NCBI GenBank assembly: GCA_026120035.1
Contig: JALRME010000006.1
Location: 1,116,001-1,180,000, forward strand
Direction of reading: 5' to 3'
DNA length: 64,000 nt
Source of the DNA: Coleophoma eucalyptorum
Lineage: Eukaryota; Ascomycota; Leotiomycetes; Helotiales; Dermateaceae
Shown in pieces: positions 1 to 11,365 of this stretch (positions are counted from its first letter, which is position 1; each line of letters begins with the position of its first letter). The position numbers and the translations under genes were made by a program. The notes below the pieces were generated by a model that had not been told where the DNA came from, did no database searches, and saw nothing but the letters and a program-made list of their open reading frames with translations.

Positions 1-781
1 CTCGCCATTGCGGCCTCGCCCATGCGCGACCACATCGTGCTGCACATGGACCATGCTCAGAACTACGACCTGATCAAAAACTCGGCTGATAACCTGCCCT
101 TTGACTCTATCATGGTTGATATGAGCCATTATGAAAAGGAGGAGAATTTGGCCAAGACGAGGGAGCTGGTTAAGTACTGTGCGGACCGGGGAATTGCTAC
201 CGAGGCGGAACCGGGTAGAATTGAGGGTGGTGAGGATGGTGTCATGGATACGGAGGGCTTGGAGGGTAGCAAAACTACGCCAGAGGAGGTTAGGGAGTTT
301 ATTGATACGGGTGTTGATGGGCTTGCTCCTGCATTTGGTAATATGCACGGCGAGTACTGGGCTTGTGGGCCACAATTGGATTTCCCTAGGTATGTGGAAC
401 TGTTCTTACTCCTTACGCTGCTTCTTTATCCAGAATCGAACTTCTCGTCTGGAAACCCCTTGCCCTTCTTTTCTGGGCGGCAATTCTGACATTTCGTGCA
501 ACAGACTCGAGCAGATCAGACACAACATCAATAACGAAGTCCGAATCGTGCTGCACGGCACCAATGGATTCGAGCCTGAATTGCTTAAGAAATGCATCAA
601 GGCTGGTGTTTCCAAGATCAACGTGAACCGTCTCGTCCTCGATGATTACTATGACCACCTGAGAAAGAATGCGCCCACGATGAGCCAGACGCAGCTGATG
701 GAGGAGGGAACACAGAAGGTTGTGGATCTGACGGTCCGGTGGATGGATATCTGCGGAAGTAGTGGGAGGGTCAGTTTATAA
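1..781 (+). CDS. Class II fructose/tagatose-bisphosphate aldolase family protein, 5' end cut by the window
   Basis: Two exons are visible, 1-389 and 505-781, separated by a 115-nt intron (390-504, GTATGT..ACAG) that splits an Arg codon. The 221 visible residues carry the class II aldolase hallmarks: HMDHA near the start (HxDH, metal ligand and catalytic Asp), AEPGRIEGGED in the middle (usual AELGxIGGxED), AFGNMHGEY (second zinc His) and LHGTNGFEPE followed by KINVN (third His and phosphate loop). Known family role: zinc-dependent reversible aldol cleavage of ketose-1,6-bisphosphates in the cytosol. Members are about 280-300 residues, so roughly 60 N-terminal residues lie outside the window; frame 1 is open from base 1. 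IEGG replaces the common IGGG/IGGQ, so a non-glycolytic ketose-bisphosphate substrate is possible. The family call is firm, the substrate is not. Confidence 0.88.
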
Positions 782-1550
782 GGTTGGAATTAAGGTTGTC
801 ACATCTCGATTTTGTAGGCTGCGTAGCGTTAATGACATTTCACATTTTCACGTTTATTCTGGAAATCTGACGTAAAAGTGCGCGATTGATTGATACTGAG
901 TCTAGAAGGATGATGATCCCCAAGATCACTCGCTTTCCTGTGTGCATCTACGAATGATAATGCTATTTACTATCGCTTCTAATTTCATAGAGATCATATC
1001 TCTTCAGCAGGGAAAGATCGACAATTGAATGTTTGTAATCCTTATAATCTTTGCATGGGGTAATCCATGCATCTCACATGTAAACCGTTACAAGCGAGGA
1101 TAATATGAACAAAACTGCGTACTTTTAGCGGAAGTGCTGGTGCTACGAGCTTTTATATCCGAAATCCTAAGGAAGTCTAGTAAGTTTAAATAGATTACGA
1201 ACACTATTTAGTGCATTATTGTTCATCTCATGCATACAGGTACTGTTTCTTGCTGAAGGAGGTAGGCAGTAATGTCTTACCCTTCTTCTTTTTCTCAGCC
1301 AACACTCCTCTTTCTGATAGCCGTTTTTACCATATACCATAGTCATCAACTTGGCGAGTAATTAATTATCCTCCTTTTGATGCAGGAGGCAGGTACATTT
1401 AAAATCACATGCAAAGGAAATCTCGGAGTTATTTTAACGTTATTTAAATTTTTTCAATGTCTGTCTAATATAAGAATAAGGGTTTACAAAGAATCACGCA
1501 TTGGTGAGTCTCAACCTCCCAAAACACCCCGAAAAAAGCAAACCAATTCT
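782..1550. other. Intergenic, no gene seen
   Basis: This AT-rich stretch lies between two convergent genes, the aldolase (+) and the SDR (-), so it should hold both 3' UTRs. Only short ORFs without recognisable features are present. Confidence 0.6.
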
Positions 1551-2559
1551 CTAGCAGACTGCAGAATATTGTTAGCCGGGGATTTCCAAAAGGCGTGAAA
1601 AACATAGAGGTGTACTTACTTCCAATAACACCGTTGACAGGGATATCAATACTGGTCGTGTAGCTCGCGGCATCGCTCAAAAGGTAGACATAAGCACCAC
1701 CCAACTCCTGCACCTCAGCAAGACGTGGGATTCCGCGGTAGTACTTAAGCTGGGTCTCCCAGTCGGCTTGCTTCTCGACCCAGTAGGTCATGGCGGTCTT
1801 GACAAGACCGGGGGAAACACTGTTGACGCGGATGCCGTACTGGGCCCACTCCATGGCGAGAGTGTGGGTCATGTTTCGCACACCTCCCTTGGAGGCACCG
1901 TATGGCGTCGATGGAACGACCTTGTTGGGTCGGTAGGAGGCCATGGAGGCAGTGAAGACAATGGCGCCCTTGACGTTCTGCTTGATGAAGGCGCGGGCGG
2001 CAACGCGGGCGGTGTAGAAAGCTCCGAACAACTATTTTCGCAGAGTTAGCAAATCTATCCCATCCACTCTGCCAAAGACAAAAAGTAGATGAAAGCTGGT
2101 GAGAAAACTTACGTTGACAGCGAACAAACCCTCAATCTCCTCGGTGGTGAAATCCAAAGCACTCTTGTGGTTGGTTCGTCCAGCGTTTACTACCATGCCG
2201 TGGAGTCCACCGGCCTCTTCGAGGATCTTGTCTACTGCAGCGGTGATGCTGGCCTCCTTGGTGACATCGGCGTGCAGGGCGAAAAGTTGTCCGGGGTAGA
2301 CTTTGGAAAGGGTTGCAAACTCGTCGCCGGTCTCTGCGAAGTCGATGCTGTAGACCTTGGAAGCTCCGTTTGCCAAACAGCACTCGGCAATACCGAGACC
2401 AATTCCGCGGTTGGCTCCAGTGACTGTTTAAAAGGTGGTGGTTAGTTAAAAGACTCAATTTCACGTGGATTGAGACGTACTGGCAATGATCTTGCCGCCA
2501 AGGTTAATCTGGGTCTGCACTGGGAGGTGAGAGTCGGTTGGTGCTACGTTGGAACCCAT
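1551..2559 (-). CDS. NAD(P)-dependent short-chain dehydrogenase/reductase (classical SDR)
   Basis: Four exons on the minus strand: 2559-2481, 2423-2113, 2031-1620 and 1558-1551 (810 nt, 269 aa). The ORFs seen in each piece join in phase. Classical SDR motifs are in order: the Rossmann cofactor loop TGANRGIG (residues ~29-36), NAG (NNAG equivalent, here VVNAG), the catalytic Ser in FTASMASY, YGASK (YxxxK) and the VSPG segment after it. The terminal PVNGVIG resembles the substrate-loop end of fungal sorbose/xylulose/arabinitol-type reductases, which suggests polyol or ketose oxidoreduction in the cytosol; this is inference. The last coding exon is only 8 nt and adds an Ile codon completion, Cys and TAG; without it the reading frame would run about 50 codons into intron sequence. 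It is convergent with the aldolase gene. Confidence 0.88.
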
Positions 2560-4383
2560 TGTGAAGATAGTGTGGAATTAGAGATGAAAGGATAAAGATG
2601 GAGAGGCAATTAGGTTTCTGGAAGCAAGATGATTGATTGGTAGAAGTAGTGATGATGATGAGAATCGTGGAATGATATCTACACAGTGCTGTACCTGGAT
2701 ATATATACCTTCCCATCATTTAACAGCAATCCACCTCCCGATCAATAGCAAACGGCAGCCCACCTAAGGAGGGGTAACTTTTGCGTGCCTACCACCGAGA
2801 CGAGGGACAACAGCCTTACAGCAACTTTCCATACACTCCAACAATTCCTCTCACGCGACAATTCTTCGTGCAGAGGGCGTAGCCAAAGGCTCAAGTCGGA
2901 TAAGCTCAAGGCCGTGGGTGTGGCTTGGGCGTGGATGGATGCAAATTGCGGGGAGGAAATGGAGGGGCGGAGGGGCGGAGGGGTAATCGCGCATACTCGG
3001 CTCGAGGGCCAGTGGGCTCGACTCGAGGGCTAGCCGAGGCGTCCCAAGCCAGACACCAGCTGCGTCAAAGCCCGGCACCCTGCCTGCCAATCTGACTGTC
3101 CCCCTGTGGGCTTGTGATCGGATAATTTCACGGAACCAGGCTGTTCCTTATGACTTAATAACGTGCCTTTCAGTCCCAGGACCAGTATCGAGGGCACTGG
3201 CTGAAAAGGGCTGGATTTGGCACGGCCTTATACCAGTAAATAAACCAGCATACTACAACAATTGAACACTGAACACTGACTCTGGCGACCTCCTGACATC
3301 ATACATCCGTCTAAGGGACACACAGGTCAAAGTACTACCACGACACGGTGGATTATTCGCTTTGAGCATTCGCACAAGAGCTTCAAAATTTGGCTTCGTT
3401 ATTTCCCACCGAAGCACTTGTGCGCAAAGTCACGCGCGTTGCAGAGCGAAGCTAGGTCTGAATCCGAACTTCAAAGCATGTTGATACGCATCTTACCATC
3501 AACTTGGTTCACGGCTTCTAGGCCCAGACGATCGAATCCGAACTAGTCAAGCGAGCTTAAGAGCAAGCCGATGAGGATATGCATAATAAAATAGTTCGGG
3601 AGAAGAAAACCATTGTATAATGGCTTGCTACTAAGCAACTAACGTATTTGGTGCTCTCTTGGTCTTCCCAAATACCTGTAATCTAATGAAAAGGTTGCCT
3701 TGCACATCCGAAAACGCGAGCTCGTCCAGATTTGCCTATCTTCTTGTGAGAAAAACAAGGTAGACCAAAGAACTTCTGAGAGTCTACCTATACAGGTAAT
3801 CCAGCAGGAGATTGCGTGATGGTACGAAATTCCACGTAGCAAATGACCAAAGCATCAAAATACGGCGATGGTGTATGAAATTTGATGTTCTAGCCATTGC
3901 TAGTCTTGGCCATTTTTTCCCGGTTCCCTGCCGCCAAGCTTGGACGGCGTGTTGGAGATGACGGATTCGGGCATCCGAATCCTTCGACTCTCGTTCACCC
4001 AACCTTATCTCGATCCTTCGGCGATTCGACGGAGGGGAGAGATGTGTACCCCGTGGGGAAATGTTTGTGCATACAGACACTGCCTGCAAACTTGCTTGGC
4101 AGACTTCCTCGCCTCGCCCATCGTTTAAATACTGATGCGATTGGGTATTTTTTTCGTAGATCCCGTGACAGGCATGAAATCAACTAAGTCGGCGTGAGTA
4201 AGAAAGAAACCATTGTCAGGCAGTTAAAATCATACAAGGATATTCAGATGATTTATGTACGAAGTGAAATTTGTCATGTATGGACTACACTACACTACTC
4301 AGTAGTGGTGGATATATTTATTTATATAAAAAAAATGTACAAAGAAGTCTTTCTTTCTCGTCCGCATCACATTCTTTGATGCT
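2560..4383. other. Intergenic, no gene seen
   Basis: This holds the promoter side of the SDR gene and the 3' side of the acetylesterase gene. Around 2996-3042 there is a GC-rich stretch with two CTCGAGGGC copies flanked by CTCGGCT and AGCCGAG, an imperfect inverted repeat. I found no coding potential that resembles a protein family. Confidence 0.5.
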
Positions 4384-5419
4384 CTAAACACAGGATCCAG
4401 TAATGGAGCTGGTAGAGTTCACCACGTAGGCGGCGAGAGGGTTGTCACTACATAGGAGAGCTAGCACGAATTGTGCAGCGACAATGGTGCTTCCTGTTGG
4501 AGAAGGATGGGTGTGATCGTTAGGGTAGAAGGCATCAACGGTGGTAACTCCAAGATCGTCAAATGCGTTGGCAACGTATTGTCCGTGGTCAATGAAGGTG
4601 GCCATGCTGCCTACCGCAGCAGCGGATGAGTTGGCATAGGCTGTGAATCGAGAAGCGGTGTATGAGCAGGTTCCAGTTTCGCAAGGGTTGTCGGGTGTCG
4701 GCGAGGCGATGATAACTTGAGCACCCTTGGCTGTCATGAGCTCGGCAGCAGCAGTGATGTAGGTTGGATAGGTTTGGACAATGTCTCCGTTGACACTGGT
4801 GCAAGTCTCGTCGCCGGCGCCGTAACAGTCAGTACGGAGGTTGTCGGTGGTTGATAGAGAGCCACCATCGTTGTGACCAAACTCAATGATGACCCAGTCT
4901 CCAGAGGCGACGACGTCCGCAATGTCTTGGAAGCGGGACTCATTAGTATATGATCGTGCTGATGTTCCAGCCTTGGCGTCATTGACAACGTTTACGCCCT
5001 TGAGAGAATAAGGGAGAAAGACACCCCATCCTACCATGATTAGCTGAAGTTCGCAAGGCTCACTGCTTGGAATTACCTTCGGTTCCTGTTCCTCCACCAC
5101 CCTTAGCCATTGTTGAATCTCCGGCCAGGTAAACAGTTGGGGTGCCAGTGCTTGATGCTACAGCGGCAACAACAGAAGCGGAAGACGCAACTACGGAAGA
5201 TGCTGCTACTGAAGATGAAGCTGCTACTACAGCTGCAGATGTAGCAGCGGCAGCGGCGGAAGTCGATGCGGCGACTGCAGAAGTCGAGGATGATTGAGAC
5301 TCTCCTGACCAGCCTTGCCCGCCATGAGGACCACCAGATCTTCCAGGTCCATGCTCAACGGGGACTGCGGCGGCGACTGCAGCGAGAGCAGCCAAAGAGA
5401 CTGAGAAGAAAGACTTCAT
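4384..5419 (-). CDS. Secreted rhamnogalacturonan acetylesterase (CE12, SGNH/GDSL hydrolase) with Ser/Ala-rich linker
   Basis: Exons 5419-5077 and 5030-4384 (46-nt intron) give 329 aa. A signal peptide (residues ~1-19, MKSFFSVSLAALAAVAAAVP) is followed by a Gly/Pro/His-rich patch and a Ser/Ala/Val low-complexity stretch (~41-92). The SGNH domain then begins: GDST block I with catalytic Ser ~102, TEGWGVFLPYSL across the splice site (typical of this esterase family), FGHND (block III oxyanion residues) and NDHTHPS (block V Asp and His). Known role of the family: removal of acetyl groups from rhamnogalacturonan I, helping pectin breakdown outside the cell. Typical CE12 enzymes are about 230-250 residues after the signal peptide; the extra length here is the N-terminal linker, which has no visible binding module. 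Orientation is convergent with nothing close by; the next gene starts about 1 kb away. Confidence 0.92.
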
Positions 5420-6443
5420 AGTAAAAGATTTATTTTCCCTTGAGTGCTTGACGTGAAAGACAGGACCAGCCCGAATGAGCTAAAGCGAGATAAGATGAAG
5501 ATTGAAAGAAAGCAAGAACGGGAACAAGAGTGAAAAATGATCGAAAAAGGAGGCCAAGAAAGAGGACGAGGCCATCCTTTTGTTCAAGCGGAGAGCAAAA
5601 GGTCCTCGGCTTCTGTTAACGAAACTGTTTCGTTCATGCCCACCCGCCCCCATGTTTTTGCAGCCCGGATGTCACTCCCTCACTCACATCATCGTGAGCA
5701 TCATGAAACTTAACAACCGCGATATAAACTCGAGGGTATAAACCAAAAACGCATTGGAGTGGAGAAAGGTACTTTGCAAAGACACCGCCCATCGGATGGA
5801 GCAAGGAGATTTCGAAACAGCCCGATGCTTATATGGTGGAGAAGCTTTTTGCGCGCACGCGAGGAGCCCGCAGAGACCCATGTGCGCGATGGGAAAATGG
5901 CACGAATGGGTCACCCAGATCAGGAATATTGGGTACAAGCTCGGACGATGACCGGGCATCAAATATACTGGAAACAAGCCTTGATCGTAACATGCGGACT
6001 TGCCTACGATTTGGGTGCGCAGCTGTCGTCTAGATGCGCGCGTTGCCGAAATTGAATAACTTTGGATGAAACACGAAAAGGGTGGCTACACGACGTCCAT
6101 CTACCTCAAGGACATCAGGTTATTTTGCCGGTACTACACAGTAACATTTCTCCCGTTTCTGGGCCCCCTGAACTCGCCTAATCTTCCAATTTGTCTGATG
6201 TTCAACTTTGTTTCATGAGCAAGTCACTTTAAGGCGGCTCTGGGGTTTATTCTTAATTCTTATATTTCGCTTCTCCCTTTCCGTCCTCAAAGTGGAAATT
6301 TCGAGACCAGGTTCCTCGCGATGCAGAGTATGGGCAACAGAAGCAAGAATATACGTGCGAGGGAGCAACCATGAAGTACCTTGCAGTCTGGAGTTGTTTC
6401 CCGAGGTTATTTTTTATTATTTTTTGACAATCAAGGAGCTACG
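5420..6443. other. Intergenic, no gene seen
   Basis: This is the promoter region of the acetylesterase gene plus the 3' flank of the transcription factor gene. Small ORFs on both strands show no family resemblance. Confidence 0.5.
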
Positions 6444-9150
6444 TCAATGTACAGTCCATGTCCCAGAGTCACTGGGCCTTGCGTCCTGTCTTCCCTCAAA
6501 ACTCATCGTCGCCATTGGGGCGGCACCATTAACCCAACTCAAGTCTACCCAAGTCTCACCGATGCCAAAGCCATTCTGCGCCATACCGTATCCCCACCCC
6601 TTGCCCTTTCCAAACTCCCATCCTTCAGTTGGAAACTGACTTGAAGAACCCTTATTCTTTTTCCGATGGTTCTTCACTGCGATAAGTCGTCTCAGCATTC
6701 CGGCATCGCGCAAATCAATATTGGATTCGGGATCTACGCTCTCCTCGGAAGGATCCAGACGAGCGAGGCCCATGGCTTTTTGCTCCATAGTACTGAGAAT
6801 CCAGCCTATACCTCGCCAGTATCGCTTTAACGTCATGATCGCTTTTAGGCAGGTTTCATAATTTCGCTTTGAGGCAAATCGCAATAGGTCTTGTGCTGCA
6901 GCTTTGGTACCAGAATTATATGACGGACGGACCTGAGCAGTGATAGTCTGTGGCAAGTCTGCAGTTCTTGATGGAATGACTGAATCCATGTCAAGGCGAT
7001 CCGTCATTGATGTATGGCCCTGCTCGAGAACACCTGCATCTTTCGAACTTCCGCGCTGGGAAGTAGACTCTGCGTTTTGCTCTACGCTTGGTTCTAGATG
7101 ATGCATCTCCATTTCTGCAATAAACGCAAGTCCTGCGATATAGATTGCTTGGTTTAAGAATGGCGATCCAGCGATCGTCTTGTCGTCAATGAGCTCTGCT
7201 AAGCCCAGGATTGAGGTTATAGTATTTGCACTACTCATTGAAACTTCCAAGCTCTCCTTGCCTAGTGTATGAGCCAGCGTACCGTGCCCAAACATTAAGC
7301 CCGGTCGGTGAAGTGTTATGATGACTGCATGGAACCAAACATGCAGTTGCAGGAACGAACCTCCCAGACCAAGAGTAACATAATCCTGGAAATTACTGAC
7401 ATTGAAGGATAGACGAGGATCGAGATTGGTGTATATCTGAATTATCTCGTCCTGTAAGGAGAAGAGCGTCGTGATTTTAGCTTCTGTGAGGTCCGAAGGT
7501 TGACGGATGGTAGAAATTTCTTCGTTTACTTTGCCTTGAACAGTCATTATCCGCAAGAGATGTGGGAACGGATTCGGCCAGACAGATTTGTTGAAGGAAA
7601 AGCTGCCGTCAGAAGGAAGTGGGCACGAGATCTGTTCGTCTCTTAATGTTAAAGGCCGACCCGTTCCTGCAAGCTATTAGCAAAGCATTAATAATTTTAA
7701 AAGCTTGTCATACCTAGAGAGATAATCCTATCAATAAAGTATATTGACCAAAATAGATTGAGTCTCAGCGAGGTCTCCTCTTCCTCTTCTCTCGAAAGTT
7801 CTGCATTGATCTCCGCTTGTTCGGCATCTCCAGAGATACTACCATGCCTTGTAGCTCTCCCACTTTTGACGCGTTCCTCTTTATGCATTCCGAGATCTTG
7901 GGCCATTCTTATAGCCATCCCAGTATACATCCAAAATCCCACATCTCGGTTACAACCAAATTCATACCAACTGAGCATCAACAAGCTTGCAACAAGGTCA
8001 TAGCTCGGTACTGAAAGTAAGACAAAGATCAGTTGTTTTGCTTTGTCGCCAAACTGTTCTCCGCAGAGATAGATTGGATCTCGTCGCACATCAGGGTGGT
8101 TACTGAAGCGGGATGCCAGAGCGCACATAGTATTGAGAAGTACAGCCGGGACAGATTTCGATCTTGCCAGATCCATGAATCGATGTTTGCTATAGAATGG
8201 GAAGTGGCAGCCGAAGTAGTCGAAAAATACATTCAGAAGATGCTCTAGTATATCTGGCTTTGGCACCATATCATCATCTTCATCAAACACTTGGGAAGTG
8301 TGTGTTGTTGATGACGGGGATGGAAATGCCTCGGTAGGGTCATTTACAGCGCCTTGTAAATTGTAAGGCGGAGAAGACGTGGATGATGGCGAGGACTCGT
8401 TCACTCGGGAGTCAGGGGAAGCCGCCGGACGCAAATCAACTAGGACCTTAGTGAAGCCGGGGACAATTCCTGTCGGTCCGAACCATCGAAAGTATGGGAT
8501 TCGTATTTTCGCAGATACATGTGCTTCATTGCTCATACCAGGGACCCGAGTGTGGAAGGTTGGAGGCGACCTTACACTCACCATCATGGGAGGATTGACA
8601 GTACTTGAACTTCCCACTTCCTCGGACGGCCAGGCGGCATTGAAACTATCAAATTGTTCTGCCAACGACGAGAAGAAATCCGGACTTTGCACTGTGACAA
8701 TAGGAGATGCTGTTGGAAAATGGGAATTGGTCGCCATGTCTTGATTTACCGGCGTGACAGTCTCGGGTGTGGTCTCTCTGGCCTCTACATGGTGGGATGC
8801 AGTTTCCTTGGGGACTTCATCGTGCCTCTCGTCTCTGTAGATACAGTCGAGCTTGTTTCTCTCACAGCCTTCGCATACAGGACGACGTCCTGTGCATTTT
8901 ACTTTACGTCCCTTGCAGGCACTATCCAAACATCAGCATAAGATACCGACGCATTCCAGACCGAGTAGACCTACAAACAAGCGACCTTGATCCGAGGCCT
9001 CTTTCGGCGAGGCTTGTCAGAGTTAAAAACATCATCTCCTGTCGTAAATATAAAATGTTTGAATGTCCGCGAAGCCGGCGGAGGCTTGACTTTGGGCGCG
9101 GCGGGGGTTGTATCACGCTCAGGTTGGGTAGAAGTGTCGGAGGAGGGCAT
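6444..9150 (-). CDS. Zn2Cys6 fungal-specific transcription factor
   Basis: Exons 9150-8975, 8921-7714 and 7666-6444 give 2607 nt, 868 aa. The zinc cluster spans the first intron: Cys58, 61, 68 come from both sides of it and Cys75, 78, 85 follow (C-x2-C-x6-C-x6-C-x2-C-x6-C), with the basic stretch KPRRKRPRIK just before. The middle third is the fungal_trans regulatory domain: an FFDYFG/FPFYSK segment, a helix-rich region with MCALASRF and MAIRMAQDLGMHKEER, and LFWSIYFIDRIISLGTGRP across the second splice site, the usual end of this domain. The start at 9150 was chosen because upstream codons encode a hydrophobic run unlike a nuclear protein; an in-frame ATG also exists at 9273. Role by family: nuclear DNA-binding activator or repressor. 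It is divergent from the sugar transporter gene 2.2 kb away, which may be its target (inference). Confidence 0.9.
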
Positions 9151-9543
9151 TGTCGGTTTCGAGACGTTTCCTGCTTGAGAACATGATCCGGTGCGAAGAA
9201 CAATATCTTCTGAGAACGTCGTCAACGAGAAGGTGAGAAGGAACGGCGGAGGTAGGAAATGGGATTTCCCCATGAGACGGCTCTCCGCCTAGCCTTCATC
9301 CAGGATAAGGCAGACGGCGAAAGACTGCTGGTGGCTTGATTATGAAGGGGGTCACCTGCTAACAATGATACTATGTTCTCCACAAGAAAAGAGCAAGTGT
9401 TCTCCACATGTGAGGGTTTGCTCCAGTCTCCATGACCCCAGGCGTGACAAAGGCCTTGCATTCTTCTCTCGCGCCTCTCCAAAGGAGTAAATTCAAGGCC
9501 CATTGACGCCAAGTCGCTTGGGGCATCCGCCGCCATCATCGCA

Positions 9544-9586
9544 CCACAAAGCCCTCGAGACGAGCCCCAGCCGCATCTCGCTGTCG
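9544..9586 (+). repeat. Diverged direct repeat, copy 1
   Basis: This copy shares CCACAAA, a 13-bp core CCCTCGAGACGAG, CCAGCCG and TCGCTGTCG in the same order and spacing with a second copy at 10936-10980. By eye about 80% of positions match. It may be a transposon remnant or a duplicated regulatory element. Confidence 0.6.
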
Positions 9587-10935
9587 TGGCCTGCGGGTGA
9601 AGACGGTTCAACCCCAGCATCCGCTAGAGCCTGTCGTCCCCCAGCTTTATTCGTCCTCCCCTCGCACCCCCGGTTTCTCAATCCAGCATCCGAAGGAGTA
9701 CTCGCCCTTGGTTCGTCCTTGTACCAGTACGCCTTGGCGCTTTTCTCCACGGGGTAGAGCCATCAAGGCGTGTGTATGAGACGAATATTCCTGATGCTGT
9801 TGGAGCTTGTAGCCTGCTAAGTGCTATGGACTTACTCTAGGTACCAGCCCTTGGGTAGAGACCTACTGGCAGCACGCATGCTGTTGACAGCTGCGCAGGT
9901 ATGGGAGGTCGCTTATAGAACATATCAGTACTTTAATGGTTGATTCTTGGCCGGCTGCTCTATCATAGGTCCTAGCTTGCTGTCGGTACTTTTATCCTGC
10001 CCCTTTGATCTCCTCTGCATCGCAGGGATACGTACTCCCCTCTGAGTTGGTATTTGTGGGAATTGACCGTCATCGTAGGGGCTCTGATCTGGATAGATGT
10101 GAGCAAACACTCGTATTATCGTGGTTGGGACTCTCGCACAGTAAGATGTAATACGGCCCGGCTTTGTCCGAGGATCGGAGAGGGATCGGGCATGGGGGAA
10201 GCAATTAGAAGCAGCCGCTGAAGGATCATATCCGTAGTCTACAAAACTCTTTACGTCTTCCATGATATAGTTGTTTGAGTTTGGGGGAAGCTCTAGGAGC
10301 AATCAAAGGTTTGAATGCGCCTGTTGGTCTACCCTTTCCTCGGAAAGAAGAATTAAGGCAAAGGTGGTTTGGAAGAAGACGATTCAATTTCACTGCCATA
10401 CAGTATGTTCAATCGAGTACCTTGTTGGTTTTTCATATTGACAAAACCATGCTCACAGCTGCTCTTTCGAAGTGCAACCTCTTCAGGCATAGGCCACTTG
10501 CATTGAGAGCGTTTCATAGAAGCGCTAGAATTGAATACTATCCAAGTCAACGAAGACTCGTGACCTTTCCTCCTACAAGCGACCAGTTATGAGAACACAG
10601 CTTGGTCGGCAGTATGTGTACTTATGTGTGCATGCTTAACGTAACGAATTGACGATACCGGTTTGCAGCCGAATATCAAATGAAATGTACAGATTCTGAC
10701 GTCTCAGTGATGGTAAGGATGATGCATGCCGTACGAGAGAAAAGAGATTTCCTGAATGCAAGTGCAAGCTTTGGGTTGTTGGCTGGGACTGGCAGGTTCA
10801 GCATCGGTCTACGCCGTCGATATTAGCAGCACGAGCCGGCACAATTCAAGTCAAGCCTTCTAAGAATCCTTGGCTCTGCGAACTATTCTGAATGCAAAAT
10901 GACGAGACGATGGTCAGGTACGCAGCGCAAATCAG

Positions 10936-10980
10936 CCACAAACCCCTCGAGACGAGACCACCAGCCGTGAGTCGCTGTCG
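10936..10980 (+). repeat. Diverged direct repeat, copy 2
   Basis: This is the partner of the copy at 9544-9586, in the same orientation and about 1.4 kb downstream, some 390 bp before the transporter start codon. Confidence 0.6.
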
Positions 10981-11065
10981 CCTCCACCAGTCAGCCGACG
11001 GGACGCTAATAAGAGATCTAGCAGGTTATAGTTCAGCGAGTCAAGGCCAGCCATTCCCTTCCTTC

Positions 11066-11224
11066 CCCCACACTTCTTCAATGCGTCTCCTTCTGGGGTC
11101 CCCATTTCTCGGATGCCCCTTTCGGTTTCCGACCATTTCGTCCCATTCGAACTTCTAGTTTCGTGGCGTCCATTCTCCATGGGGTGATGCATCAGAACAT
11201 CTCGGTTGCAAAGTATATATATAC
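11066..11224 (+). promoter_or_regulatory. Putative promoter elements of the sugar transporter: CreA-like sites and TATA
   Basis: CTGGGG at 11093-11098 and GTGGGG on the minus strand at 11066-11071 both fit the SYGGRG consensus of the carbon catabolite repressor CreA/CRE1. A TATATATATAC run at 11214-11224 lies about 140 bp before the ATG. Such short motifs occur by chance; a pair close to a sugar transporter is suggestive only. Confidence 0.3.
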
Positions 11225-11365
11225 AGGGCCAGGGCATCGTTACTTCCCAGCTTCATCCTCTCGACTGCTTCTCTATCCTTTTCGAATCGCAAGAGAATCC
11301 TATCTCTTGGACTTTCCGGACTTTTCGATATCGAAGTATAAACCGACGGGTTACGTTCAGCCAAC

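Larger units (their letters stand above)
9151..11365. other. Long divergent intergenic region between the Zn2Cys6 factor and the sugar transporter
   Basis: 2.2 kb without a supported gene. It contains two diverged copies of a ~45-bp GC-rich element (listed separately). A 112-codon minus-strand ORF from 10263 is hydrophilic and has no recognisable domain, so I do not call it. Confidence 0.5.

Noticed and set aside
9151..9273. N-terminal extension of the first Zn2Cys6 factor to an ATG at 9273
   Set aside because: It would add a hydrophobic FLPPPFLLTFSLTTF-like leader to a nuclear protein; the ATG at 9150 is more plausible, though 9273 cannot be excluded.
9925..10302. Possible small gene on the minus strand (112 codons from 10263)
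   Set aside because: Hydrophilic, no recognisable motif, and no supporting context beyond an ATG.
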